Assembly: GCF_020217025.1 (NCBI RefSeq)
Contig: NZ_JAIWOF010000024.1
Span: 1-10,000 of the forward strand
Reading direction: 5' to 3'
DNA from: Flavobacterium sp.
GTDB lineage: Bacteria > Bacteroidota > Bacteroidia > Flavobacteriales > Flavobacteriaceae
Length of the DNA stretch: 10,000 bases
Below, one piece after another: positions 1 through 7,767 of the stretch. Position 1 is the first letter of the stretch. Each line of letters starts with the position of its first letter. The position numbers and the translations under genes are program-made. Below the pieces are notes generated by a model. The model saw only the letters and a program-made list of their open reading frames with translations, ran no database searches and was not told where the DNA came from.

Positions 1-2182
1 CGAAATGGGTCACCAATTTGGAGCTAACCACACGTTCTCTATGAATAACGAAGGAACAGGAGCTAACATGGAACCTGGTTCTGGTTCAACTATCATGGGA
101 TATGCTGGTATTACGAGTCAAGACATTCAAATGAATTCTGACCCTTATTTTCATGCAATCAGCATTCAACAAGTTACAAATAATATTAAAACAAAAACGT
201 GTCCAACTCTAACAGCAACTGGGAATTCTGTCCCAACAGCAAATGCTGGTTTAGATTACACCATTCCAAAAAGCACTCCATTCATGTTAACTGGTTCTGG
301 AACTGATGCTAACGGAGACGCTTTAACTTACATTTGGGAACAATTTGACAATGCTTCATCTGCTCAAACTGGAGCTAGCTCTGCTGCAAGTGCAACCAAA
401 ACATCTGGACCAACTTTCAGATCATACAGCCCTTCAACATCTACTACAAGATATTTTCCAAGAATGCAATCTGTTTTAACGGGAGCTACTACTACTTCTG
501 GTTCAGAAATTGTAGTTGAAGCTGTTCCATCGGTAGCTAGAACTATGAATTTCAGATTTACAGTAAGAGATAACAGAGCAGGTGGTTCAACAAATAATAG
601 TGACGATATGATTGTAACTGTAAATGGAACTGCTGGACCATTCGTAGTTACTGCACCAAATACAGCGGTTTCATATGCAGGTGGTTCAACTCAAACCATT
701 ACTTGGAACGTTGCAGGAACAACTGCAAATGGTGTAAATTGTGCTAATGTTGACATTTTAATCTCTACAAATGGAGGGACAACTTGGTCGACTTTATTAG
801 CTGCTACTCCAAATGACGGAAGCCAAGCAGTAACAATTCCAAATACAGCTGGAACTCAAAATAGAATCATGATTAAAGGGACAAATCATATTTTCTTTGA
901 TGTATCCAATACAAATTTCACAATTACAGCTGGAACTACTGATACAACAGCGCCTTCAACTCCAACATTATCTGCTTCTGGAACTACTCAAACAAGCACT
1001 AATTTGTCTTGGACTGCTTCAACTGATAATGTAGGCGTAACTGGTTATGATGTTTATAGAGGAACTACTTTACTTACAACAGTTACTGGAACAACTTATA
1101 CGGCTACAGGATTAACTGCTTCAACAGCTTATACTTTTTCAGTAAGATCAAAAGATGCTGCTGGAAATGTGTCTGCTTCAAGCAATACAGTAAACGTAAC
1201 AACTTTAGCTAACACAACTGATACAACAGTTCCATCAACTCCAACATTATCTGCTTCTGGAACAACACAAACAAGCACCAACTTGTCTTGGACAGTTTCA
1301 ACTGACAATATTGGTGTAACAGGATACAATGTTTACAGAGGAACAACTTTACTAACAACTGTTACTGGGACAACTTACACTGCAACTGGATTAACAGCTT
1401 CAACAGCATATTCGTTCAAAGTGAGAGCGAGAGATGCAGCAGGAAATTTATCTGCTGAAAGTAACACAGTAAATGTAACTACATTAGCAAACTCAGTAAC
1501 TTATTGTGCTTCTCAAGGAAATAGCACAGCTGACGAAAGAATTGGAAGAGTTCAATTTGGAACAATAAACAATGCTTCAACTGGAACCGCTGGATATGAA
1601 AACTTTACAGCGATTTCAACAAATATTGTAAGAGGAACTGCCAATACAATTTCAATCACCCCAACTTGGACTGGAACAGTTTACAGCGAAGGCTATGCGG
1701 TATTTATCGATTACAACAACGATGGTGATTTTGCTGATTCAGGCGAAACTGTTTTCACTAGAACGGCTACAACAGCAACTCCTATTAGTGGAAGTTTCAC
1801 AATTCCTTCAACAACTACTTTAGGTGCAAAAAGAATGAGAGTTTCTATGAAGTACAATGGTGTACCAACATCTTGCGAAGCTTTCTCTTATGGACAAGTA
1901 GAAGATTACACAATTAATGTAACATCATCTGCTAAAGAAATTGATAATACATCTCCATTAACGTTCAGTTTATATCCAAATCCTGTGAAAGGTGATGTAT
2001 TAAACATTTCAGACTTTGAAGGCGAAGCTTCTTACAGAATTTTCAGCGCTATGGGTCAAGATTTAGGAAATGGAAAAGTAGAAAACAACGCTATCAATGT
2101 GGGTCATTTAGCAACTGGAACTTACATGATTGAAGTTACTACTGCTAATGGAACAAACATGAAACGTTTCATCAAACAATAA
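1..2182 (+). CDS. Secreted reprolysin-type zinc metalloprotease with FN3, GEVED and T9SS sorting domains (5' partial)
   Basis: The reading frame is open from the window edge, so the start, signal peptide, propeptide and most of the catalytic domain lie upstream. Numbering from the first visible Met (nt 5), the frame begins inside the metzincin zinc motif. Base 1 ends a codon that would be the first His, Glu is nt 2-4, and the remaining His ligands are residues 3 and 9 (HEMGHQFGANH). The Met-turn is STIMGYAG, with Met31. Next come a PKD/Ig-like region (about 75-208), a beta-sandwich region usual in bacterial reprolysin-like proteins (about 211-310), two FN3 domains (313-405 and 406-498), a GEVED domain (about 500-640, with the D-Y-N-N-D-G-D-F core) and a T9SS type A sorting domain (654-725, FSLYPNPV). 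From the family, it should be an endopeptidase exported by Sec, then by T9SS, and released or anchored at the cell surface. The substrate is unknown. A terminator follows, so it ends its own transcript. Confidence 0.93.
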   Translation, partial: EMGHQFGANHTFSMNNEGTGANMEPGSGSTIMGYAGITSQDIQMNSDPYFHAISIQQVTNNIKTKTCPTLTATGNSVPTANAGLDYTIPKSTPFMLTGSGTDANGDALTYIWEQFDNASSAQTGASSAASATKTSGPTFRSYSPSTSTTRYFPRMQSVLTGATTTSGSEIVVEAVPSVARTMNFRFTVRDNRAGGSTNNSDDMIVTVNGTAGPFVVTAPNTAVSYAGGSTQTITWNVAGTTANGVNCANVDILISTNGGTTWSTLLAATPNDGSQAVTIPNTAGTQNRIMIKGTNHIFFDVSNTNFTITAGTTDTTAPSTPTLSASGTTQTSTNLSWTASTDNVGVTGYDVYRGTTLLTTVTGTTYTATGLTASTAYTFSVRSKDAAGNVSASSNTVNVTTLANTTDTTVPSTPTLSASGTTQTSTNLSWTVSTDNIGVTGYNVYRGTTLLTTVTGTTYTATGLTASTAYSFKVRARDAAGNLSAESNTVNVTTLANSVTYCASQGNSTADERIGRVQFGTINNASTGTAGYENFTAISTNIVRGTANTISITPTWTGTVYSEGYAVFIDYNNDGDFADSGETVFTRTATTATPISGSFTIPSTTTLGAKRMRVSMKYNGVPTSCEAFSYGQVEDYTINVTSSAKEIDNTSPLTFSLYPNPVKGDVLNISDFEGEASYRIFSAMGQDLGNGKVENNAINVGHLATGTYMIEVTTANGTNMKRFIKQ
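941..1495 (+). repeat. Tandem duplication of an FN3 domain, period 279 bp
   Basis: Two in-frame copies (941-1219 and 1220-1495) encode FN3 domains starting DTTAPSTPTLSASG and DTTVPSTPTLSASG. By eye about 10 of some 90 residues differ (for example A/V, V/I, D/N, S/K, K/R). The DNA differs at many more sites, mostly third codon positions such as act/aca and aat/aac. The period of 93 residues is one FN3 module. FN3 repeats usually act as spacers or carbohydrate-binding modules between a catalytic domain and a cell-surface anchor. Confidence 0.9.
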
Positions 2183-2201
2183 TTCCAGTAAATGGAAATC
2201 T

Positions 2202-2233
2202 AAAAACCGCTCAGTAATTGAGCGGTTTTTTTA
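2202..2233 (+). terminator. Intrinsic terminator after the metalloprotease gene
   Basis: The stem CCGCTCA (2207-2213) pairs with TGAGCGG (2219-2225) around a 5-base loop. It is flanked by an A-run and followed by eight or more T residues. It starts 20 bases after the stop codon. The flanking A and T tracts lengthen the stem and could let it work in both directions. Confidence 0.9.
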
Positions 2234-2247
2234 TGCGTTTAATTTTG
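2218..2247 (+). promoter_or_regulatory. Candidate Bacteroidota-type promoter for the S9 peptidase gene
   Basis: TAATTTTG (2240-2247) fits the -7 consensus TAnnTTTG exactly. A TTG at 2218-2220 lies 19 bases upstream, within the usual spacing for the -33 element. The -33 element overlaps the right arm of the preceding terminator. The predicted leader before the ATG at 2276 would be only about 20 bases. In AT-rich DNA such matches occur by chance, so this is tentative. Confidence 0.4.
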
Positions 2248-2275
2248 TATTTTTATACCATTAATATTTACAAAC

Positions 2276-4180
2276 ATGAAAAAATTAGCCTTACTAATTA
2301 CTTGTATTATGAGTATAACTGCCGCAAGCGCACAAAACGTAATGACTCCCGAAACTTTATGGCAATTAGGAAGAGTTACGCCTTTAGGAATTTCGAAAGA
2401 TGGAAAACTTTTAGTTTACAAAGTGGGAACTCCTTCTATTGAAGAAAATAAAATCAATTCAAAATATTATACAATTCCTGTTCAAGGCGGAAATGCTACT
2501 TTGGTGGAAGATTACAAATCATTATTAGCTGATAAAAATGTTTCTCCTGACGGAAAATTTCTGTTATTTTCAAAAGAAGTTAAGGTAGAAAAATTATTAG
2601 GAAAAGACATTTATCCAGAATTATCAAAAACTACAGCTCAAGTTTACACAGGTTTAGATTATCGCCATTGGGACACTTGGAATGATGGAACGCACAATCA
2701 TGTTTTCTATTCCGAAAATAAAAAAGATGCCGTTGGAATTGACATTATGCCAAACGAACCTTATGATGCTCCTCAAAAACCTTTTGGTGGTGATGAAGAT
2801 TATGTTTGGTCTCCAGACGGGACAAAAATCATCTACGTTTGTAAAAAGAAAGCTGGAACAGCTTATGCAACCAGCACCAACACCGATTTATACGAATATG
2901 ATTTAGCAACCAAAATCACAAAAAACCTTACCGAAAGCAATTTAGGTTACGATACGCATCCGATTTTTTCACCAAAAGGCGATTTGTCTTGGTTACAAAT
3001 GAAACGCGATGGTTTTGAAGCGGATAAAAATGATATTATCGTTCGTCATAGAGAATTAGACATTAATTTAACTGCGGGTTGGGACGGAACTGTGGACAGT
3101 TTTACCTGGAGTAACGATGGAAAAAAAGTATATTTTGTTGCGCCAATTAAAGGAACAAAACAACTTTTTGAAGTGAATTTTCCAGGTTTAACAAAAATTG
3201 CTGTTCGTGTAATTCAATTAACTGATGGCGATTTTGATGTGAATGCAATTGTTGGTTTTACAGGAACTTCGGTTTTAGTAACTAGAAATGATATGAACCA
3301 TGCTCCAGAAGTATATTCGTATGATTTAGCTAAAAAAACTTGGAAACAAATTACGAAAGTAAATGATGAAGCTTATACTAAAATCGCTTCTTGTAAAACA
3401 GAAAAACGTTGGGTTACGACTACCGATGGCAAAAAAATGTTGGTTTGGGTAATTTTACCTCCAAATTTCGATAAAACTAAAAAATATCCAGCGCTTTTAT
3501 ACTGTCAAGGTGGACCACAAAGTGCGTTGACTCAATCGTATTCTTTCCGTTGGAATTTCCAATTAATGGCTTCGCAAGGTTATGTAATTGTGGCACCAAA
3601 TCGTAGAGGAATGCCAGGACACGGAACGGCTTGGAACGAACAAATTTCAGGCGATTGGGGCGGACAAGTTATGGATGATTACTTAGCTGCAATTGATGAT
3701 GTAGCAAAAGAATCATACGTAGACAAAACACGTTTAGGCGCTGTGGGTGCGAGTTATGGAGGATACTCTGTATTTCAATTGGCTGGAATTCACAAAAATC
3801 GTTTCAAAACCTTCATTTCTCATTGTGGTATTTTCAACACAGAAAGTATGTATGGAACTACAGAAGAAGTTTTCTTTACGAATTGGGATTCAGGTGGTGC
3901 TTATTGGGAAAAAGATAATGCAAAAGCACAAAAAACGTATAACGAATTCAATCCAATTAAGTTAATTAACAATTGGAATACACCGATTTTAATTATCCAA
4001 GGCGGAAAAGATTACCGTGTACCAATTGGACAAGGACAAGAAGCCTTCCAAGCGGCACAATTAAAAGGAATTAAAAGTAAATTCTTATTGTTCCCAGATG
4101 AAAACCATTGGGTACTAAAACCACAAAATGCTTTGGTTTGGCAAAGCGAATTTTTTGGTTGGTTAAAAGAAACACTTTAA
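2276..4180 (+). CDS. Exported S9 family serine peptidase (DPP5/acylaminoacyl-peptidase-like)
   Basis: This 634-residue protein is likely to release dipeptides or acylated residues from the N-terminus of short peptides in the periplasm. A Sec signal peptide covers residues 1-19 (MKKLALLITC start, likely cut at ASA|Q). Residues about 40-370 form a beta-propeller of PD40/WD40-like blades, seen as SPDG at 90-93, WSPDG at 178-182, FSPKG at 231-235 and WSNDG at 278-282. Residues about 375-634 are the alpha/beta-hydrolase domain. The nucleophile is Ser493 in GASYGG, with Asp579 (GGKDYRVP) and His611 (DENHW) completing the triad. The QGGP segment at 411-414 replaces the more usual HGGP near the oxyanion hole. 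There is no T9SS sorting tail, so it should remain periplasmic. The family is clear; the exact specificity (DPP5, DPP4 or acylaminoacyl-peptidase) is not. Confidence 0.93.
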   Translation: MKKLALLITCIMSITAASAQNVMTPETLWQLGRVTPLGISKDGKLLVYKVGTPSIEENKINSKYYTIPVQGGNATLVEDYKSLLADKNVSPDGKFLLFSKEVKVEKLLGKDIYPELSKTTAQVYTGLDYRHWDTWNDGTHNHVFYSENKKDAVGIDIMPNEPYDAPQKPFGGDEDYVWSPDGTKIIYVCKKKAGTAYATSTNTDLYEYDLATKITKNLTESNLGYDTHPIFSPKGDLSWLQMKRDGFEADKNDIIVRHRELDINLTAGWDGTVDSFTWSNDGKKVYFVAPIKGTKQLFEVNFPGLTKIAVRVIQLTDGDFDVNAIVGFTGTSVLVTRNDMNHAPEVYSYDLAKKTWKQITKVNDEAYTKIASCKTEKRWVTTTDGKKMLVWVILPPNFDKTKKYPALLYCQGGPQSALTQSYSFRWNFQLMASQGYVIVAPNRRGMPGHGTAWNEQISGDWGGQVMDDYLAAIDDVAKESYVDKTRLGAVGASYGGYSVFQLAGIHKNRFKTFISHCGIFNTESMYGTTEEVFFTNWDSGGAYWEKDNAKAQKTYNEFNPIKLINNWNTPILIIQGGKDYRVPIGQGQEAFQAAQLKGIKSKFLLFPDENHWVLKPQNALVWQSEFFGWLKETL

Positions 4181-4183
4181 AAG

Positions 4184-4250
4184 TTCAAGGACAAGAGCAA
4201 GTTCAATTTTCAAATTGTTCTTGCTCTTGAATTTGATTTTTGACCTTGAA
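4184..4250. repeat. Compound inverted repeat filling the spacer after the S9 peptidase gene
   Basis: An outer pair TTCAAGG (4184-4190) / CCTTGAA (4244-4250) encloses a perfect 10-bp pair CAAGAGCAAG (4192-4201) / CTTGCTCTTG (4220-4229). A weaker pair, CAATT (4204-4208) / AATTG (4213-4217), lies in the loop. The structure begins 3 bases after one stop codon and ends 1 base before the next ATG. It lacks a clean T-run directly after the stem, so it may be an attenuator, an mRNA-stabilising hairpin or a dispersed intergenic repeat rather than a standard terminator. Confidence 0.75.
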
Positions 4251-4251
4251 A

Positions 4252-4767
4252 ATGATTCCATTCGAAGACATAGAACTCACTATAAAAACCTTTCATAAGC
4301 ATGGCTTAACGAAAGAAGCGGCGCTATGGCTTTTAAAAGTATATGAATTAGAACATCCCAATTTTGCAGGTTTTGAATTTAGAGAAGCCGCAAAACCCGA
4401 TTTTATTTTAATGACTGCCGAAGGAGAAATTGGAGGCAAACAAATTATACGCATTCCAGAAAACACGTTTGAATTTCCATTGGTTTTGATGTTGAATTTA
4501 TTGGCTCATGAAATGATGCATGTAAAACAAAAAGCACCAGAAATCGCCATGCAAGACAAAAACGAACGCGAATGGCAAGCGTATTACGAAATGTTGTTTC
4601 ACAAAGAATTTCCTTTAATTCCGAAGGCATCAGTTCATCATCAAAAGTTTTTTGCGGAAAAAGCGATGATTTATTACAATCGTTCAGAAAAAGAAGCCAA
4701 TCCGTTGCGATTAAAATATGAAAATCAGAAGTTAGAAATTGACGAATTGATTAAAAGTTTAGGGTAA
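4252..4767 (+). CDS. Uncharacterised protein with an HExxH zinc-peptidase-like motif
   Basis: This 171-residue protein has no signal peptide or membrane segment, so it is probably cytoplasmic. I do not recognise a named family. The notable feature is LLAHEMMHVKQ, with His86, Glu87 and His90 as a possible zinc site. An acidic stretch, NEREWQAYYEM (Glu105, Glu107, Glu113), lies 15-23 residues after the second His, where a gluzincin could place its third ligand. The rest is charged and probably helical, with a Lys/Glu-rich C-terminus. I chose the ATG at 4252. A TTG at 4240 would add four residues but sits inside the inverted repeat. It follows the S9 gene by 71 bases on the same strand and may share its transcript. 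Peptidase activity is an inference from the motif only. Confidence 0.8.
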   Translation: MIPFEDIELTIKTFHKHGLTKEAALWLLKVYELEHPNFAGFEFREAAKPDFILMTAEGEIGGKQIIRIPENTFEFPLVLMLNLLAHEMMHVKQKAPEIAMQDKNEREWQAYYEMLFHKEFPLIPKASVHHQKFFAEKAMIYYNRSEKEANPLRLKYENQKLEIDELIKSLG

Positions 4768-4777
4768 AAACCAACTC

Positions 4778-6187
4778 TTAATTTTTCACAAATTTAAGAT
4801 TAACTTCTTGTTCGTTCTCGGTAACTAATTTTGCGATGTATAAATTTTGAGGTAGTTTTTCTACATTAATTTGATTGTTTTGAATTTGTTCCCTCATTAC
4901 TTTTCTACCATCAACCGTATAAATAATAACATGATTAAAAACAATATCAGATTTTATATACAATATATCTTTTACAGGATTGGGATAAAAACTAGTATTT
5001 TGAAGTGCAAAACTTTCATTATCTAACACTACACCTATTTTAATAGCATAGGCTTGATTGCCACTAGAAAGAACATTAACTCCAACAGCAATGTATCCAT
5101 CATCATCAGTTTTAACAAGGTCTAACAAATTACCTTCTGCTAAACATAAATTCCAAATATTTTCATTAGCAGCATTAAATCGTTGGATATTAAAGTGCTG
5201 CATTGAATAACTCTCTGAGCAATCACTCATTGTGCCTATGGTATAACCTCCATCGGGCTCAGCAATTATTGATGATTCTGTAAACGCCCAAAAACCATTG
5301 GTAATAATTTGTTCTGAAAGTAGGTTTCCATTGGTGTCGGTTATAATCGTCCACACATTAATTTCTCCACTATTGTTTGAAACATCACCATCAAATGAAG
5401 TTGATGCTCCTGCAAAAATATAATTACCATTTACTAGTTCAGTTACCGCCCAAACATCTTCATCTACACTGCCTCCATACTCTTTCTCCCAAATTAGATT
5501 CCCAAGAGTATTTAATTTAGCCAAATAAAAATCAGAAGTTCCTGTGTTATATTCTTTATGACCTGCAACTAAAAAATTACCATCTGTGGTTTGAGTTGCT
5601 GTTTGTAGTTGAATTGCATCCGCAGAACTTATTTCTCTTTCCCATTCTATCACTTTAGATGCATTAAGTTTTGCTATCCAACCATTTCTTGAATATGGGG
5701 AATCAGGTGTTGTTTTATGCCCTGAAATTAAAAAACCACCATCTTGGGTTGCCACTAATTTTGTGATATACAAAACATCGGAATGAGGATAACTCCATTG
5801 ATTTAGTAAAACACCGTCATTATTATATTGAAATAAACTAAACGTACTTGTATTTGGTGGATTAGAATACTTAACAGAATAAATATAATCATCACTTTGT
5901 TGAACAATACCTTTTGGTATACCAATTTGTAGGTTATTATTTTCCCAAATTAACTGATTATTAGTGTCAATCCTAACCGTTAAGCCTCCACTAACAACCG
6001 CAGAAGGATAATAACCTCCACTTAAAATAAATTCTCCATTGTTAGTTTTTAAAATATTATAAAAAATTGATTCTAATTCTCCAAACTCTTGTTCCCAAAG
6101 CACAACAGGCGTTTGGGAAAAAAGTTTGAAACAACTAATAAAAAATAATGCTGTCACATTTTTTTTCATAAACCGCTTTAATTTCAT
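4778..6187 (-). CDS. T9SS-secreted propeller-like repeat protein
   Basis: This 469-residue protein has a Sec signal peptide ending near LFSQ (likely cut after Ser24). The body has repeated strands of the form 'dG-f-l-aG' near residues 50, 100, 150, 202, 253, 312 and 363, several followed by 'aKLn--G--iWe'. These resemble the delta-60/SBBP-type beta-propeller repeats common in Bacteroidota surface proteins, and seven units suit a seven-bladed propeller. Residues 400-469 (FYPNPVKDIL to LKFVKN) are a T9SS type A sorting domain, so the protein should cross the outer membrane by T9SS. No catalytic motif is visible, so a binding or adhesive role is possible but unproven. The start is ambiguous: Met7 (codon 6167-6169) gives a more typical MKKN signal peptide. 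The gene converges on the HExxH gene with 10 bases between the stop codons. Confidence 0.87.
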   Translation of the reverse strand: MKLKRFMKKNVTALFFISCFKLFSQTPVVLWEQEFGELESIFYNILKTNNGEFILSGGYYPSAVVSGGLTVRIDTNNQLIWENNNLQIGIPKGIVQQSDDYIYSVKYSNPPNTSTFSLFQYNNDGVLLNQWSYPHSDVLYITKLVATQDGGFLISGHKTTPDSPYSRNGWIAKLNASKVIEWEREISSADAIQLQTATQTTDGNFLVAGHKEYNTGTSDFYLAKLNTLGNLIWEKEYGGSVDEDVWAVTELVNGNYIFAGASTSFDGDVSNNSGEINVWTIITDTNGNLLSEQIITNGFWAFTESSIIAEPDGGYTIGTMSDCSESYSMQHFNIQRFNAANENIWNLCLAEGNLLDLVKTDDDGYIAVGVNVLSSGNQAYAIKIGVVLDNESFALQNTSFYPNPVKDILYIKSDIVFNHVIIYTVDGRKVMREQIQNNQINVEKLPQNLYIAKLVTENEQEVNLKFVKN

Positions 6188-6232
6188 TAAGCAATTTAAA
6201 AAAATTATAAATGAATTCCTAAAAATAAAAGT

Positions 6233-6263
6233 TAAACTTATTTTGCACTTCTAATTTAAACAA
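6233..6263 (-). promoter_or_regulatory. Candidate promoter for the T9SS propeller-like gene
   Basis: On the minus strand, TAAGTTTA (6233-6240) matches the TAnnTTTG -7 element at all but the last fixed base. A TTG (6261-6263) lies 20 bases upstream as a -33 element. The leader to the start codon would be about 45-65 bases, depending on which Met is used. The region is very AT-rich, so this is a weak call. Confidence 0.3.
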
Positions 6264-6287
6264 ACAGTATTAAAATTATAATAGCAT

Positions 6288-6321
6288 AAAAAAAAGCGAT
6301 TTCAATTGAAATCGCTTTTTT
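6288..6321 (-). terminator. Intrinsic terminator of the fabH-accB-accC unit
   Basis: The perfect stem GCGATTTC (6296-6303) / GAAATCGC (6308-6315) closes an AATT loop. It is extended by an A-run on the left and a T-run on the right, so it could act in both directions. It lies 6 bases after the accC stop codon in the direction of transcription and separates accC from the downstream minus-strand gene. Confidence 0.9.
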
Positions 6322-6326
6322 AGTTT

Positions 6327-7676
6327 TTATTCTTGAGGGTCTTTCATTACAAAAGATTCCATGAATTTTGTAGTGTAATTTCCAGCCACATAATCTGGTT
6401 CGTCCATTAATTGTCTGTGGAATGGGATTGTGGTTTTGATTCCTTCGATTACGAACTCATCTAAAGCACGCTTCATTTTATTGATTGCTTCTTCTCTAGT
6501 TTGAGCAGTTGTAATTAACTTAGCAATCATAGAGTCATAATTTGGTGGAATTGTATATCCAGCGTAAACGTGAGTATCTAAACGTACTCCGTGTCCTCCT
6601 GGAGCATGTAAAACCGTAATTTTACCTGGCGAAGGGCGGAAATCGTTATAAGGATCTTCAGCGTTAATACGACATTCTATTGAGTGTAATTGTGGATAGT
6701 AGTTTTTCCCTGAAATTGGAATTCCAGCCGCTACCATGATTTGCTCACGAATTAAATCGTAATCGATTACTTGTTCTGTAATAGGGTGTTCTACTTGGAT
6801 ACGTGTGTTCATTTCCATGAAGTAGAAATTTCTGTGTTTATCAACCAAGAATTCAACTGTTCCAGCACCTTCATATTTAATATATTCTGCTGCTTTAACT
6901 GCTGCTGTTCCCATTTTTTCACGCAATTCATCTGTCATGAAAGGCGATGGAGTTTCCTCAGTTAATTTTTGGTGACGACGTTGTACCGAACAATCTCTTT
7001 CAGATAAGTGACATGCTTTCCCGTAAGAATCTCCAACTACTTGAATTTCGATATGACGTGGTTCTTCAATCAGTTTTTCCATGTACATACCATCATTTCC
7101 GAAGGCTGCAGCTGCTTCTTGACGCGCACTTTCCCATGCTTTCAATAAATCTTCTTCTTTCCAAATAGCACGCATTCCTTTACCACCACCACCAGCGGTA
7201 GCTTTCATCATTACAGGATATCCAATTTCTTTTGCTACTTTTTTAGCTTGTTCGAAATCTTCTAAAATCCCTTCAGAACCCGGAACACATGGAACTCCAG
7301 CTTCAATCATCGTTGATTTTGCTGTAGCTTTATCTCCCATTTTTTCAATCATTTCTGGAGAAGCACCAATAAACTTGATACCATGCTCTTGACAAATTTT
7401 TGAAAACTTAGCATTCTCAGATAAGAATCCATATCCTGGGTGAATAGCGTCTGCATTTGTAATTTCGGCAGCAGCTATAATATTTGACATTTTTAAGTAA
7501 GAATCTTTACTTGGTGCAGGTCCAATACAAACCGCTTCATCAGCAAATTTTACGTGTAAACTTTCAGCATCAACAGTTGAATAAACCGCAACTGTTTTGA
7601 TGCCCATTTCTCTACAAGTTCTAATTACACGTAGTGCAATTTCACCTCTATTGGCAATTAATATTTTTTTAAACAT
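6327..7676 (-). CDS. accC: Acetyl-CoA carboxylase, biotin carboxylase subunit
   Basis: This subunit carboxylates the biotin on AccB using ATP and bicarbonate, the first half-reaction of malonyl-CoA synthesis in the cytoplasm. Its 449 residues match the usual AccC length. The N-terminal domain starts [14 protein letters not shown]. The ATP-grasp domain has Lys116, Lys158 before the glycine-rich loop GGGGKG (162-167), His208, Lys237 in RRHQK, Glu275, and the catalytic segment [12 protein letters not shown] with Glu288, Asn290 and Arg292. The C-terminal domain includes RINAEDP and RPSPGKI. It reads as a complete, intact enzyme. It follows accB by 91 bases, wider than usual for this pair because of repeat sequence. 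The carboxyltransferase subunits are not in the window. Confidence 0.98.
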   Translation of the reverse strand: MFKKILIANRGEIALRVIRTCREMGIKTVAVYSTVDAESLHVKFADEAVCIGPAPSKDSYLKMSNIIAAAEITNADAIHPGYGFLSENAKFSKICQEHGIKFIGASPEMIEKMGDKATAKSTMIEAGVPCVPGSEGILEDFEQAKKVAKEIGYPVMMKATAGGGGKGMRAIWKEEDLLKAWESARQEAAAAFGNDGMYMEKLIEEPRHIEIQVVGDSYGKACHLSERDCSVQRRHQKLTEETPSPFMTDELREKMGTAAVKAAEYIKYEGAGTVEFLVDKHRNFYFMEMNTRIQVEHPITEQVIDYDLIREQIMVAAGIPISGKNYYPQLHSIECRINAEDPYNDFRPSPGKITVLHAPGGHGVRLDTHVYAGYTIPPNYDSMIAKLITTAQTREEAINKMKRALDEFVIEGIKTTIPFHRQLMDEPDYVAGNYTTKFMESFVMKDPQE

Positions 7677-7684
7677 GTTTTTTT

Positions 7685-7720
7685 AATTAGATAATTAGAC
7701 AATGTGTCAATTAGACAATT
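7685..7720. repeat. Short AATTAGACAA direct repeats in the accB-accC spacer
   Basis: AATTAGACAA occurs at 7693-7702 and 7709-7718, a 16-base period, with a related AATTAGAT at 7685-7692. The intervening GACAATGTGTC can form a small hairpin. This low-complexity sequence lies just upstream of the accC start and does not code for protein. Confidence 0.65.
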
Positions 7721-7732
7721 ATGAAGAAAGAA

Positions 7733-7764
7733 AACTTCTAACTTCCAACTTCTAACTTCTAACT
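7733..7764. repeat. Tandem 7-bp repeat (AACTTCT) in the accB-accC spacer
   Basis: Units AACTTCT, AACTTCC, AACTTCT and AACTTCT run head to tail from 7733 to 7760, followed by a partial AACT. That makes just over four and a half copies with one C/T variant. It starts 3 bases after the accB stop codon in the transcription direction and does not affect either reading frame. Confidence 0.9.
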
Positions 7765-7767
7765 TTA

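Noticed and set aside
1129..1329. Minus-strand open frame across the FN3 repeats
   Set aside because: It arises from the repetitive Thr/Ser codons of the FN3 domains and has no start signal or domain.
2218..2442. Short open frame overlapping the start of the S9 peptidase gene
   Set aside because: It begins inside the terminator and overlaps the signal-peptide region of a clear gene in another frame. Its sequence has no recognisable domain.
4240..4251. TTG start four codons upstream for the HExxH gene
   Set aside because: It lies inside the right arm of the inverted repeat and adds only MTLK. The ATG at 4252 is the simpler start.
6771..7168. Two short plus-strand open frames opposite accC
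   Set aside because: They are antisense shadows of a highly conserved gene, rich in Cys and Phe as expected from reverse-complement codons.
7685..7765. CRISPR-like array in the accB-accC spacer
   Set aside because: The repeat units are only 7-10 bases with no regular unique spacers and no cas genes nearby.
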